Assembly (NCBI GenBank): GCA_015680685.1
Contig: MNCI01004132.1
Location: 82,901-146,900 of the forward strand
From: Gnetum montanum
Lineage: Eukaryota > Streptophyta > Gnetopsida > Gnetales > Gnetaceae
Direction: 5' to 3'
DNA length: 64,000 bases
The notes beneath the pieces were generated by a model. The model was not told the DNA's origin, made no database searches, and worked only from the letters and a program-made list of their open reading frames with translations. How positions within the stretch are numbered: position 1 is the first letter of the stretch; every line of letters starts with the position of its first letter. Made by a program: the position numbers and the translations under genes. Shown here piece by piece: positions 35,011 to 46,790 of this stretch.

Positions 35011-37483
35011 AGTTAGCATTAGAATGTGGATCCTAGGCTACACTTGGTTTGAAGGACACCTGAAGGTATTTAATATAGAGGAAGAAGGTGCTAGAGATGC
35101 AAGGTAATAAGTCGAAGTAGGTTGTGAGGGCTGGAGAGGATTTCTAGGCTAGAAGAAAGGTCTTTTCCTTGATCAATTATTTAGACCACTTGGTTAAAAA
35201 TGGTTGTGAGTGTATAGCCCTCATAACATTTCATTGTTGTAGCTATTAAGGGATCTCACCTTGCATGGATGAAGTAGGAGGTAATTGGGTTGAAGATGGA
35301 GGTGTATCTATAGAGACATGCAGAGGATGATATGGATATGGATATGGGTTTTCCTCTCAAGTAGATGGTTAATGTGTTCGATGATACTTTGGAGGGTAAT
35401 AATGATGCTGAAATGATGTATGGCTTGTAAAACTCCTAGGGGAGATGGGTTGCTAAGAATAGTGCCTGTATGGATCTAGTTGCCTATAAGGATACTATTT
35501 CCTTGGTGGTGGCATCCCCCACAATTGTAGTTGGTACCACTATTGGTATTGTTCATAAGGTTGTGGATGAGTTCCACTTGGGTAGTAAGCTTGTTGTTGC
35601 TAGTGGAACTATCTTGGACTGCCTTGAGGGTAAGGTAATCATCTTAGAGCTTGACTATGTGCTAGGCAAGGATTTAATGCGTACACTCTAGACTCTTGTA
35701 AGTGTGACACCATAAGGCAACATCCATTTGGATTTTTGTATTGGCATATGTCACATTTATTTCATCCTTAAGTTAGACTCCATAACTTCCTCTACCATAC
35801 TAGCTTTGCCCTTACCTCTTTAATTGGCACGTTCAGTTTCTTTTTTCCTCCTATGATTATGATCACTATTTTTCTCTTTTGATTCTTCAACAATCTTTAA
35901 AGCAGTTTGAAACTTTTCATCCAAAGAGTCCCATAACTTGTCAACCTTTGCTGAAATATCAAAAATAGATTTTTGGATGGGCAAGGTATTTTTATTCACC
36001 ACTTCATCAACTGGTGACTCCTCCTCATCACAAAATTAGAGCTCTCATTTCCTAATGGATAGGTCCCTATTATACTCTTTAGCACTTCCCCTTTTTCATA
36101 GCTCACCTTTTTCTTTTGCTACCTGCTCATCTAGCCTTTGGATCTAATGAGATCTTAATTTAGACAATCTTCCTTGGGCATACATCCCAATGGTTCTTCT
36201 TATTTCTACTTTGAGGCCATCTCTGATGTGGTGAAGTTGTTCCCTCTAAGAATAACCATGGCTAGGGCATCAGTGTAAGGGTGAATAATACCTATCCATG
36301 GCAACATCCAAGGGTTCATGTGCTCCCTATTTCTAGCCTTGGATTTGCCTTCTCAAATTAGACACTCTAGAGTACATCTAGTATTTGTCATTGAACAACT
36401 CTAACGTGGTACTCCATCAACGAATAGATTCTGGCTCTACGGATAAGTACCAACATTCAGCTTTGTTAATCAGTGTCCTTGGAAAAAACTTGAATTTCTA
36501 CCACTCATTCTCTATGTTCTATAAGGTGTAGGCATCATGAAAACCTTATAGATGTGTCTACAAATAAAAGTTGTATCCCACCTCAAATTTTGGGATATTG
36601 TTCATGTCTAAGCACTTGATCCAACTATCCTTTATATGCCTAGTTGGGATTTTCACTACCACAGCAATGTTAAGCATACTTCAAGTCACCAATAGAGGTT
36701 CATCATCATCGTTACATCTATGACATCAATGATGGTTTTAGCCACCCCTTTAGTTTTAGTGGCCTTCATGGTCATTGTTATCTCAATGATCACCTTCATC
36801 ACAGTTGTTTCAGTGGTGAATTCCATGAGAATTGTCAAATGAAGAGGAATGTTTCGAATTGGATGAAGAGGATGAAGAGGAAGATGGACTACAACCATCA
36901 CCCTTACACTTGTCACAATCATCATCCTTAGATGCCTTACTATTGTGGTGTTAGCTCGAGCCCCTACCTTGGCTATCACTTGTTCCTAAACCTAATTTAT
37001 GGACAATGGATCATAGGTTTACGTTCACATCCTCATCATCTATAATAGGGGATGGAGAATATTCATGTTGAGAACCTTCCAAGGGAGGATCGTCATTATC
37101 ATCTTGGTTTAGTAGGAACAAAGGATTGGTGTAATGTTTTCCCTTTGAAGCTTCATACTGTTTCTCTTGACATCGATCTTGTCTATGTTGTGTTTCATTA
37201 GAATAGTAGTTTTGACTATCATATCCATCCACAACGTATTCTTCATGAAGATCTTCTATGTCCAACTTCTTAAGGTTCTTGAATAACATCTTGGGCATAG
37301 ATAGATGGGGGGGGGGGGCGGCAAGACAATGTTGCCCTCCATATCACATCATTGTAGCTATTCATCCTAATGTAGGATGAAGGTGAAGTTCAACACAAAC
37401 TCATCTATATGAGTGTATACCACCTTGCATTCTTGTGGGATTTGTTATTTGGTATCATTCTGCTTGTGAGAAGAAGAAGACAT
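35011..37483 (-). pseudogene. Element A gag polyprotein
   Basis: Starts MSSSSHKQNDTK at 37483. The N-terminal block HIDEFVLNFTFILHQDE matches B. A run of 12 G on the plus strand (37307-37318) lies right after it and probably marks a frameshift. The capsid region (about 36650-36220) reads IPTRHIKDSWIKCLDMNNIP and DRYYSPLH, then HGYS. A conserved helix-like block KVDKLWDSLDEKFQTALKIV (35949-35890) precedes the Cys cluster CDICQYKNPNGCC near 35750 and a Pro/Tyr-rich tail. It is decayed throughout. Confidence 0.78.
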
Positions 37484-37619
37484 TTTGCAAAAAAGAAAAA
37501 AAAATTTATTGTGATTTTTATAATTTTATGTATAGTGGGAATGATATTGTCCTTAACGTTTGTACAATGATATTAGTGGTATTCACTTAGACCTAAATAG
37601 TGCATGTTCCACAAACAAA

Positions 37620-37639
37620 GTCTCCAAAAATAGTGCCAA
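37620..37639 (-). other. Element A primer-binding site (decayed)
   Basis: The minus strand reads TTGGCACTATTTTTGGAGA next to the 5' LTR. It fits the tRNA-Asp complement less well than in B and C, mainly by transitions, as expected of the oldest copy. Confidence 0.6.
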
Positions 37640-38575
37640 TGATGAGTGGCAAGATACCCCTATGCCCAACCATATGAATCACAAAGTGTTCATGTGTGAT
37701 TTGGTCAAATTCTATGGACTTTACCATTTCCAATGCATTAGTCCTTTAAGGAAGTGAATCTAGCTCAATGGTCAATCATTGTCTTCCCAATTACACTTGT
37801 GATGTATGTTGGTATGGTTAACTGTAACTAAAGCATTCAATTTTTATCATTTTGTGTTTTATAAGTTGGTGTATAAATGCAGATAAAAGGAATTTAATTA
37901 ATTAATGTAAATTAATTACTTAACTAGCATTTAACTAATTCTAACATAAGCATCTAATCCCACTTTTTGTACATGTCCTGAACCCACATATCCATTGTTG
38001 GGTGACCAAGTGCTACGTTACTAGGCAAACCAAGAAATAACGCTGCCAGGATTACCAAGCAAATACATGTTACACTTGAAGTGGTCATACTTATGTGTGT
38101 AATCTATTTGGATTAATTGATTCATTAACATAATGATTGGAAAATAATTAATAACTAACTGAGAACATTTAATAAATAATTGAAAATAGTAAATGCATAA
38201 ATAAAATAGCTAATCTATCCAAAGTGTTGTAAGTTTTATCAAAAAGCTCATCTTTATTACCATACACACTATTGTGCTCAAGGATAACAATGTTGGAATA
38301 AAGATCCATACACTTAATGACTCCTACTACAAGCACTTAAGGAAAAATTCTAACTTCTGAATGGAAAAAGTGCAACAAATTCACTACAACTACAATCTCT
38401 ACTTCTCATAAATGTAGTTGCAACTACATATTTATAGCTGACTACAGGCACTATGTCAATGAGGCCACATCGATGCATGATATGATGTGTCAACTAAGCC
38501 TCGTCGATAAGGCCCAAATGACAAGGTCGAGTCAACAAGGTTTCATTGAAAAAATCAACAAAACATGATTCATCA
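37640..38575 (-). repeat. Element A 5' LTR
   Basis: TGATGAGTGGCAAG to ATTCATCA, 936 bases, partner of 5150-6084. It is followed by the target duplication ATAGC. A minus-strand TATAAATATG box lies near 38435. Confidence 0.88.
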
Positions 38576-39780
38576 ATAGCCATGTTATCAAAATTAAATC
38601 ACAAGTAGTAAATTTTCTTTTATATGCAAGTGATGCCATCTTGATCTCGCCTACTACAAAAGGTATGAAAAATATGTTGGAAATTTTAGAAAATTATTCT
38701 CATTCATATAGTCTTTAAGGGAATGTAGATAAAACTAAATTGATGATATGAGGTATAATAAATAATTGTTATAGCATTCATTTTTGAGCTACCAATATGC
38801 AAATAGTAGATTATTTTAAATCTTCTAGTCTTATTTATATGACAAATGACATGTATAAGAAGTGCATTAAAGAAAAAATAGCAAGAGGTTTCAAGGAAAT
38901 ATATGCTTTCAAAATCAAGTACAAGGATTTAGGCCTTTAGGCTTGGAAGATTAGAAACCAAATTTTTCATACTAGCATCTATCCTAGTATATTGTATGGA
39001 TGTGTTGTTTGGGGACTTGGCCTTAGTTATAAACTTTGAAAAGACATTGAGAGAGTGAAAAAAAAAATTCTTCTTGATGAGTTAAAGATGAAGATGTAAA
39101 CACTTTTTCAATGTTATTATGTAAATATAATATATTACCTTTGGAAGCAAAACCCTTATGTCAATTCATTATATACTCTCATACCTTGCATATCTCAAGG
39201 TAAGACAAACTCTCTAAAGTAGTTCTTGAGGATTCATGAGACCATGTTTGGTATTTTTAGAGGATGAAATGATTGAGAAAATGGAATATCTCTTAGGAGG
39301 ACACATAGTAAAATCCTAAGCATATTCACCAACTAATCAAGTGTTTTTTTTTCTATACTCTAATCTAATCTCTATATCTAATTTGATTCTTATGATGTAT
39401 CAAACATTTAAATACTAGTTGCTATCCAACATTGTCATCTCCTCAATGAAGAAATGGTAAGGTGCATATCTCTTAAGTTGGAAGACATGGATTTGAGATT
39501 CAGCATAACCACTTGAAGAGTCTAAGATTAATCTCATTCATTGATTTTCTCAAGCCTTACTTAGCAAGATAAGCATTGAAGCTCCAGGTAATAATGATTT
39601 CTCTAATTTTCTTTTTCCATTTTGGAGCTTTTTGATTAAATTAATAGATATCCTTCTATAGGATGATCTTCTTACTCTTTAAGTTAACGAATGTTTTCTA
39701 CTTGATGATGATGTTAAAATTGGTCTATGCATTTTTTATGATATGCTCTTCCTTTCAAACGATGTTTTTCCTTTTTCTTA
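38576..39780 (+). pseudogene. LINE reverse transcriptase C-terminal part (3' of element A)
   Basis: After the duplication the plus strand continues the frame broken at 5149: HVIKIKSQVVNFLLYASD, then AILISPTTKGMKNMLEIL. The YADD catalytic box reads YASD. Further blocks are DKTKLMI, then SILYGCVVWGLGLSYKL and DIERVKK, all standard for plant non-LTR RT C-termini. Later parts to about 39780 are still partly readable (for example ALLSKISIEAPGNND) but weaker. There are several stops. No poly-A end was found, so the 3' limit is uncertain. Confidence 0.8.
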
Positions 39781-41435
39781 CACTTCTAAAGTGATACAAA
39801 TTTGTCCATGATGGATATAATATTTTGTAGAATTAATTCTTTTATTTCTTATTTAAATATTTTAAAATTGTTTATTTATAAACTTTAATTACTATTCATA
39901 AGTTACATTGTCAATGATAAGTTAGTATTCATAAATTACTATTTTCAATGATAAATATGCTCTCATTCATCAACAATGAAGATCCCCTTAGCCAAATTAT
40001 AGATATATAGCTAAGCTTGTTTAAACTAAGTATGGCTTATATAGGATTCTTTGAACTCTTAAAATACTCTATTTTTGCAATCCCTACATTAACATTATTT
40101 ACTAGTATTAAACTACATCTACAATACTAATGACTTAAACAATCCATTCTAACTTCATGAGCTAATACTTAAGAGTCTTAAAAGAGCCTAACCTGGTCAG
40201 AGAAGTTGGTACATGACATACTCTAATTTGATTTTTGTAGCATTATGTATTCATCCACTCCATCAATCTTTTAAAGATCATTGTTAAGACTTCCTTATTA
40301 AAATTTAAGTATTTATTTCCAATCATCAAGGATAAGGATGTTTAATGATAACTTAATATTTCTACTCATATTATTATACAATGAGGTATTTGCCTAGAAG
40401 TAAGACTTATGATTTGAAAGTGCTAATTCATGGATTTAATTTTTGTGGGTAATGTTGATTTATAAAGTTCTAATTGAAGTATATATCATGGGGTGTATCT
40501 ACCTACTAATACTACTAAACAATTTAAGCATCAATCCTAAATGGAGGCTTAGAGACCATTCTTCATTGCATTTCTTGAGTAGGCATTATAGGAACTACTA
40601 TCTTATAATGCCATTCAAATCATAAAATGAAGATATCTCTAGAGATAGGAATTTTAGACCCCAAAATAATGTTTACAACAAGTAAAAAATTTAAAGTACA
40701 TCACATGCTTAACACTAAGTAGAAAACACCAAAAATAACATGAAAAGAAAATCCTTTTAAATTTTAGAAATGTATACTCAAGTATAAAATCTTATAAATA
40801 ATGTTTTAAAAAATCTAGAGGATCAAATTAATTATTAGTATGTAGGATGATCCTAGTTCTATCAACATTTACATCACCTTAAACATCTATGTTTGAACTT
40901 AAAATAACAAAATGATTCAAGGTGATGATAGAAAGCTTTAGCAAAATGCTAAATTTTGTAAGAAAGAAATATCCAATAGAAAATTATAACACATTTTTTA
41001 TCATGATTGATTTTACATTGAGAATCTTTTCCATTATCTATATCCTACTTGTCAATGTTAATTTTAATCTTGAACTTAATAATTTTCTTATTAGATAAAA
41101 AAAATTGTCTTATCAACTGTCTATCCAAAATGATTAATACATGTACTATGATTAAAAATATTCACAAAATATTATGTATTCTCTAGCTTCTTATTTGCAT
41201 CAACATCACTAGAAGAATGTTCTCAAAATTTTGTGCTCATCACCTTGTAAATCTACATTACAAGAATTAATAGAAATTTCAACATCGTAGACGAAGCAGA
41301 AGTAATTTAAATTTCCTCGTGGGGGAATGATGATTCTTGATCAAGTAGTTTTGTTAGAAAAATCATTGAGATTTACAAAACTATAAATCCTTGGCTTGCA
41401 AAAACAAGGCTTCAATATTGAACTAATTTAGCTAA
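39781..41435. other. AT-rich sequence, possible R1 relatives
   Basis: No genes are recognised. At 41250-41350 the minus strand encodes a third copy of the R1 peptide (NSCNVDL, later DVDANKK). The string CTTGCAAAAACAAGGCTTCAAT at about 41395-41416 parallels 3980-4008 of R1 copy 2, so the right part is probably R1, cut by the palindromic element at 41436. Confidence 0.4.
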
Positions 41436-42314
41436 TGATGAAACATCAATAAGACAAACTACGTTGATGCAACCCTATCGACATATCCCAATCCATGCAT
41501 GCTAGGATGTGTTGATGTAGATACATCAATGCTAATGCAGCCATTACCTATATAAATGTGTTCAAACCCTCACATCTATTACATCTTTTGATCATAAATT
41601 TAGGTAAATTTTTGTAGTTTCTTCCTTCAAAGATGGAATATTCTTCCTTCAAGTGCTTGTAATATGCATTTATGCAATTATATGGTAATTTATTTGAGTG
41701 TCTATGTACATGAATGCATTGGGATGAACGATAATAAAATCAATATTTCCTACATCCATTATAGCACCTAGACTAGTTTACTCTTACTTTTCTACATTTT
41801 ACTTTACATTCAGTTTTCATTATTGTTCTTAATTATGTAATTAATGTTATCATTCATAAGCAACATGACTATGAACATTTTGAGCATAACCTATTACCAT
41901 TTGGTAATCCCAATAGTGAAGACTTGGTATGCACAGTAGTAAATACTTGAGAAATGAGTGGCATTAATATCAATTTAGGATGTGTATGGTAAATGGGAAT
42001 GGGTACTCCACAATAGGATAGTTAGTTAATGAAGTAGTTAATTAGTTAGTTAATTTAATTATTATTGCCATATTCAATCATCTAGCAATTAGGAGAAAAA
42101 TAATAAAATAATTATAAAAATACATGTCTCATGCCTTAACCATACTTAAAGTTACATACAACTATGGGTTAAGAAAATAATGACTTACAACTCCATGATT
42201 CTCTATTTAGGAATATTGACCACTTAGGTAACTAAGTCTATCAAATACAATTGAATCATTAGTGTACGCTTATAATTCATATAGTTAGGTGTAGGGGATA
42301 CCCACCACTCATCA
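41436..42314 (+). repeat. Palindromic element, left LTR
   Basis: Plus-oriented LTR from TGATGAAACATCAA to CACTCATCA. It has a TATATAAATG box near 41551 and the family-specific end GTGTAGGGGATACCCACCAC. It resembles the reverse complement of 42511-43406. Confidence 0.75.
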
Positions 42315-42334
42315 TTAGCACCATTACTAGTGAC
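42315..42334 (+). other. Left primer-binding site of the palindrome
   Basis: TTAGCACCATTACTAGTGAC directly follows the LTR. It is recognisable as a decayed tRNA-Asp-type PBS when compared with those of B and C. Confidence 0.6.
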
Positions 42335-42490
42335 ATAATTTAACTAGGTGTGCTAAATATTATCAACTAGTGAATTTTTATAAAATTTTTGTAAGAAAAA
42401 CACAACAAGAGATGACTTGTTATATTTTCTCTATAACAATTTTATATGGATTCACTATTTAACAATACTTAATGTAGTTATCTAAACTAA

Positions 42491-42510
42491 GACCCTGGCA
42501 ATGGTTCCAA
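42491..42510 (-). other. Right primer-binding site of the palindrome
   Basis: The minus strand reads TTGGAACCATTGCCAGGGTC next to the right LTR. It is better preserved than the left one and close to TGGCGCCGTTGCCGGGGA. Confidence 0.65.
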
Positions 42511-43406
42511 TGATAAGTGGTGGGTAGTCTCTATGCCCAACCATATGAATCACAAGCATTTACATGTATTCTACTCAAATTTGTAAACTTTTTTAGCTAA
42601 GTTTCTAATATTCCTAAACAGTGAATTGTGTAGCTGTAAATCATTGTCTTCCCAATCCACACTTGTGTTTATTTGTATATATGGTTAAGTATGGTTGAGA
42701 CATAAGATATTTATTTTTATATTTTCTTTCATTATTTTTTTCCTATTTGATATATGACTAAATGAATATTTAATAATTTAATTAAATAAATAATTAGTTA
42801 TTTCATTAACTAACTATTATAATGTGGAGTATCCATTCCTACTTGTCATACAGATCCTAAACCTATATTAACATCGCTGGGTTACTAAGTGTACACTACT
42901 AGGTGCATCAAGCATTCACTACTAGGATTACCAAGTGTTAATATGTTATGCTTGAAGTGGCTATACTCACATGCTTATGAACAATAACATTAATTAATTA
43001 ATAACTTGAAAATAAATTATGTGAAAAGTAAATGTTGAAAAGTAGAATTAGGCTAGTTAAAGTGCTACAATGAATATAGGAAATCTCAATTTTATTTCCA
43101 TCCATGAAAAATGTGTCTAGGTGCATATGCACTTGAATAAAATGCCTGCAATCTCATTAATCCATGTTGCAGGCACTCAGAGAGAAATATTCTAAGTCTT
43201 GTAAGAAAAAACTACAAGAATTTAGCAAATGCTATGACCGAAAGGTGTCATAAATGTGAGGGTTTTATGTATTTATATAGGCAATGAATACATTAGCATT
43301 GATGTACCTACATCAATGCATTCTAACATGCATTGAAGGGGATACATCGATGAGGTTGCATCAATAGGTGTGCATTAACACAACCTATCTTATTGATGGC
43401 TCATCA
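42511..43406 (-). repeat. Palindromic element, right LTR
   Basis: Minus-oriented LTR, TGATAAGTGGTGG to GGCTCATCA on the plus strand. The minus-strand TATATAAATAC box is near 43270. Its partner is the left LTR, in opposite orientation. Confidence 0.75.
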
Positions 43407-43500
43407 ACTTATAACTAAATCTTTTTTCAAATGAGTAAACCTATTAAGGATGATTTTAAAACTAATATCGATGATTTTAATACTTTTTTAAATTCCTTTT

Positions 43501-44444
43501 TGATGAGCAGCAAAGGTACCCCTATGCTTAACCATACAAATCATGAAATGTTCACATGTGATCTAATCGAATTCTAAGGACTCTATGTTCTTCAGTACAC
43601 TACTCATCTAGGTAGTGAACCTTGTCTTAAGGTTGTTTGTTGTCTTCCCAATTACGCTTGTGATGTACATGGTATGGTTAATTGTAATCGAGGTATATGA
43701 TTTTTATGGTTTTATGTTTTTAGGATTTTTGGTGTTGAAATATAAAGATAAGATGATTTAATACTACTAAGATCTAATTAATTAACTAATTTCTAACTAG
43801 TCCTAACATAAGCATTTGGTCCCACTTGTTGTACATGTCCTAAACCCACATGCTTGCTCCTAGGATTACTAAGCATTATGCTACTGGGCAAACCAAATGA
43901 TAATGCTATTGTGGTTACCAAGCAAATACGTGTTTATACTTGAAGCGGTTGTACTTCTATGCTTAATCTATTTAGCTTAATTAATTGATCGATCATGAAA
44001 AACCTAATTTAGCTTAATTAATGCTATAATTAATGAAAACAATGAATGCATAAATAAATCATTAATCTAATCCAAGTGCTACAAGGTTTGATCAAGAAGC
44101 TCATCTTTATTGCCATTCACACTGGTGTGTTCAAGTACAATAGTGCTCAAATAAAGATTTGTACACTTTTTGACTCCTACTTTGGGCACTTAAAGAAATA
44201 TTTAAACTCTCAAATAAACAAATTACAAGAGCTCTACTACTATAATAAGAATTCTATATCATAATTGTAGTTGGTGATCTCGTATTTATAGTTTTTACCC
44301 TAGGGCTACATCAACAAGGCCCCATCAACATAGAAAACACTACATTAATGGGGCACACCACATAAATAAGGCCTTGTCGACAAGGTCCTATCAACGAGGC
44401 TACATCAACAAGGGCCTATAGACATGACTCTTTGATGTTCATCA
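43501..44444 (-). repeat. Solo LTR of the same gypsy family
   Basis: A single 944-base LTR, TGATGAGCAGCAAAGG to TGTTCATCA, flanked by a perfect 5-bp duplication CTTTT (43496-43500 and 44445-44449). A minus-strand TATAAATAC box lies near 44287. No PBS or polypurine tract adjoins it. Solo LTRs arise by recombination between the two LTRs of a full element. Confidence 0.88.
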
Positions 44445-44689
44445 CTTTTTCTTGATTATATCTCTATAGTTTAAATAGTTCCTTCAAACAAAAGAATATT
44501 AAACTTAATAAAAAATATTTATTAGGGATAGTTTCATTGGAGATACAAATAATTCAAGAAATAATAAATACACCTTACTTAGAATAAAGTCCTAAGAAAG
44601 TTAGAGAACTTCATCAACCATTGTAAAACATAACTTGTTGTAAACCACATAAAATTCATTTCACTATTTCAAAACTTATTACATTGTTA

Positions 44690-45957
44690 AATTCACAAAG
44701 TTTATGATTATCATTAATATTAATCATCTCTATGGTTTAAAAGGAAGGAATCTTGGATATCTGAAGTACCATAACCATGATGGATTAGCAAGAGAAAGAA
44801 GAGGTAGTAGGGAAAGAAAAAGAAGGAACATTGAATTTTAGTTTAGTTGTGGTTACCCACCCAAGTACATCCTTATTCATGGTTAAAGGAGGATCTAGAA
44901 TGACTAAATTGTTGAAAACAATAATATTTAGAAGCTCACTCACTTAATCAACAATCTATAAAGTATCAACTAATGATTATGTTTGTTAAAGTTGTTAATG
45001 ATTCTTCCTTTTAGCATTTAGAATTTTTAGAACTTCCTCCTTTTCCTTCTGAAATTTATTCTTTACATTAACTTCAATATTAAATTTCCACTTTGAAGTT
45101 GTAAGAATTTCTACAGCATATTTTTTTACAAATAGAAACTTATCCTACTCAATAATTATTGAGGCCACCATTCCCTATAGCTCTTTCATATGTTTCTTCA
45201 ATAGTTGCAACCACACTACATCAATTATTGTAAGTATGATATCCTTACAACTTTTGAGTAGCAAAAGCTCCTTCCTAGTGTACTTTCCCTTCTTTAGCAG
45301 TTTAGTACTTATCATTTTATATTTTTCAAATTGCTTCTTGATGGAGCTATCTAATGGTCCTTGGAGTTCAATATCTTTAATTCTTTTATTTAGCCTATCC
45401 ACCTATGTCAAAGTGTCACCATGGGTGGCTAAGCTTTAGTTAGGTTCTTCTCTATCTTAGATATGACATGTAATGGCATAATAATATGAATAACTTAGAG
45501 AAAGAAATATCTTGTTATCAAGAAAGATGATGATTGATTGTTGAGAAAACTACTATAGATCTAACACATCCTTCTCCATGACCTTTAATTCTAGATGCTC
45601 ATTGTTGCACTCAATCAAGCTCTTTTATAAAGAAGTTATAAATATATTCACCTAGAATATCTTTCTTACTGGTTATGTTAAAGAACTCAACCATTATTTC
45701 ATATTCTAGGAACTTATTCAACAAAGCACAATGATGCATGACTAGATCCATATTGTTGTTACTCTTAAATGAAATATACTCAATGTCTAACCATGTCTTG
45801 TCAACAACTATCATGGTTCTCTTTATTTTAGTCTCTTCTTCACTCATGTCATGGCCCTCCAAGTTCAAAATTATGGTAATGTGTAACTTATCAGTGGCTT
45901 GTATGTCCCTTGTCCTCACAAGGGTCTTAACCACAATATGCTCAACACGAGACATAA
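44690..45957 (-). pseudogene. Decayed coding region of unknown family, lysine-rich coiled coil
   Basis: The minus strand carries a run of 114 codons without a stop (45955-45611) beginning MSRVEHIVVKTLVRTRD, with a block TMIVVDKTWLDIEYISFK. After one frame change a charged segment follows (45402-45175: VDRLNKRIKDIELQGPLD, KGKYTRKELLLLKSCKD), then NKFQKEKEEVLKILNAKRK and a hydrophobic tail near 44870. The high Lys/Glu content and heptad-like spacing suggest a coiled coil. It resembles the layout of the gypsy third ORF (globular part then coiled coil), but I see no clear residue match. It could also be a fragment of a host gene. Unrecognised. Confidence 0.4.
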
Positions 45958-46239
45958 TAAATACATATAATGATAGAAAATAGGAATAAGAAAAACATAA
46001 TTAATTAGAGAAGTAACATAACCTCATCTACTACTTCATCTTCATCTTCAAGATTTTGAACCAGTTGATTTTGTAGTTAATTGTACTTGAGAATATAGCA
46101 TAGCAAGGCCTCTATAGGTTATATCTACCTTTCTATTCCAGATAGTAACATAGGTTGAGATTACTTTTTCCATATTGTCTCATGATCCTGCATTAACATA
46201 GCACATATTTGGATTACAGGGTAGGCATTTCCATGCCCA

Positions 46240-46305
46240 TCAAAATTGAATGCATGACTTAAAACTTTTAAATCAAGAGTCTTACCGTTACACTAACAAC
46301 TTATT
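46240..46305 (-). repeat. tRNA-derived SINE-like fragment
   Basis: On the minus strand GGTAAGACTCTTGATTTAAA is shared exactly with the unit at 4350-4425, and the decayed B box CATTCAATTTT follows. The 3' flank is different from the other copies. Confidence 0.45.
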
Positions 46306-46479
46306 GTTAAAAGCATGGAAATTTATCTTAATAAAACAACAATTCAACCTTTTGCCCTGAGTGCCCAATTTTCTCTAATTTTTTTAAAGGCTATTCAAAA
46401 ATTAAATTCATTCAGATTGCTTTCTTGCCTCCTACTACCATCGCATCTTTATGAACAGATGTTCCTCGTGGCATCCAAC

Positions 46480-46790
46480 ATCATGAAAGATGGATGATAC
46501 ATATGCAGGATGATTAAAAATGAGGGAAAATAAAGCTGAACCGGAAAGGGAAGGGGGAACAGCCCCAAAATACAGAAATGGACACTACCAAAGAAAGAAC
46601 AAGTCTGAGGTTCAATACTCATCTCATAACCTCAATCTAAAATAATCATTTGAAGACTCAACATCATGAAAGATTGATGATACATATGCACAGATGGATG
46701 ATTAAAAATGAGAGAAAATAAAGCCAAACAGGAATGGGAAGCGGAAAAAGCCCAGAAATGGACATTACCAAACAAAGAACCAGACCGGGG
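46480..46790 (+). repeat. Imperfect duplication of an about 115-base segment
   Basis: 46483-46598 and 46665-46785 share TGAAAGATGGATGATACATA-type sequence, GATTAAAAATGAG, and a GGACATTACCAAA-like end. They are separated by about 65 bases containing GAGGTTCAATACT, a B-box-like string. It lies just upstream of the GC-rich island. Confidence 0.6.

Larger units (their letters stand above)
5150..38575 (-). mobile_element. Element A: Ty3/gypsy retrotransposon, oldest of the nest
   Basis: This is a complete but decayed LTR element on the minus strand, split by element B at 12909/32879. The order on the minus strand is 5' LTR (38575-37640), PBS, gag, protease, RT, RNase H, integrase, spacer, third ORF, polypurine tract, 3' LTR (6084-5150). 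The target duplication is ATAGT (5145-5149) and ATAGC (38576-38580). Integrase lies after RNase H, which makes it Ty3/gypsy; the extra 3' ORF and tRNA-Asp-type PBS suggest the Tat/Athila branch. The two LTRs look roughly four-fifths identical by eye, so this is an old insertion. Stops and frameshifts occur throughout. Confidence 0.88.
41436..43406. mobile_element. Palindromic element: LTR-PBS-leader / leader-PBS-LTR
   Basis: The left arm (41436-42412) contains a full LTR in plus orientation, a PBS and about 98 bases of leader. The right arm (42413-43406) is its inverted, diverged copy. The centre AACAAG-AGATGA-CTTGTT (42404-42421) lies at exactly the midpoint between the two inner LTR ends (42314 and 42511). 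Arm similarity is visible along the whole length, with many differences. Both outer termini are LTR U3 ends, TGATGAAAC on the left and GGCTCATCA on the right. Flanks GCTAA (41431-41435) and ACTTA (43407-43411) share three of five bases, which could be a decayed target duplication. No coding sequence is inside. Confidence 0.75.

Noticed and set aside
36686-36979. Minus-strand Met/Thr/Ile-rich frame of 97 codons
   Set aside because: It is an alternative frame of the Ser/Asp-rich linker in element A gag, made of simple triplet-like repeats.
41436-43406. A normal LTR element with a short internal region, or a TRIM
   Set aside because: In those the LTRs are direct repeats with one PBS and one polypurine tract. 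Here the LTRs are inverted and both inner ends carry a PBS.
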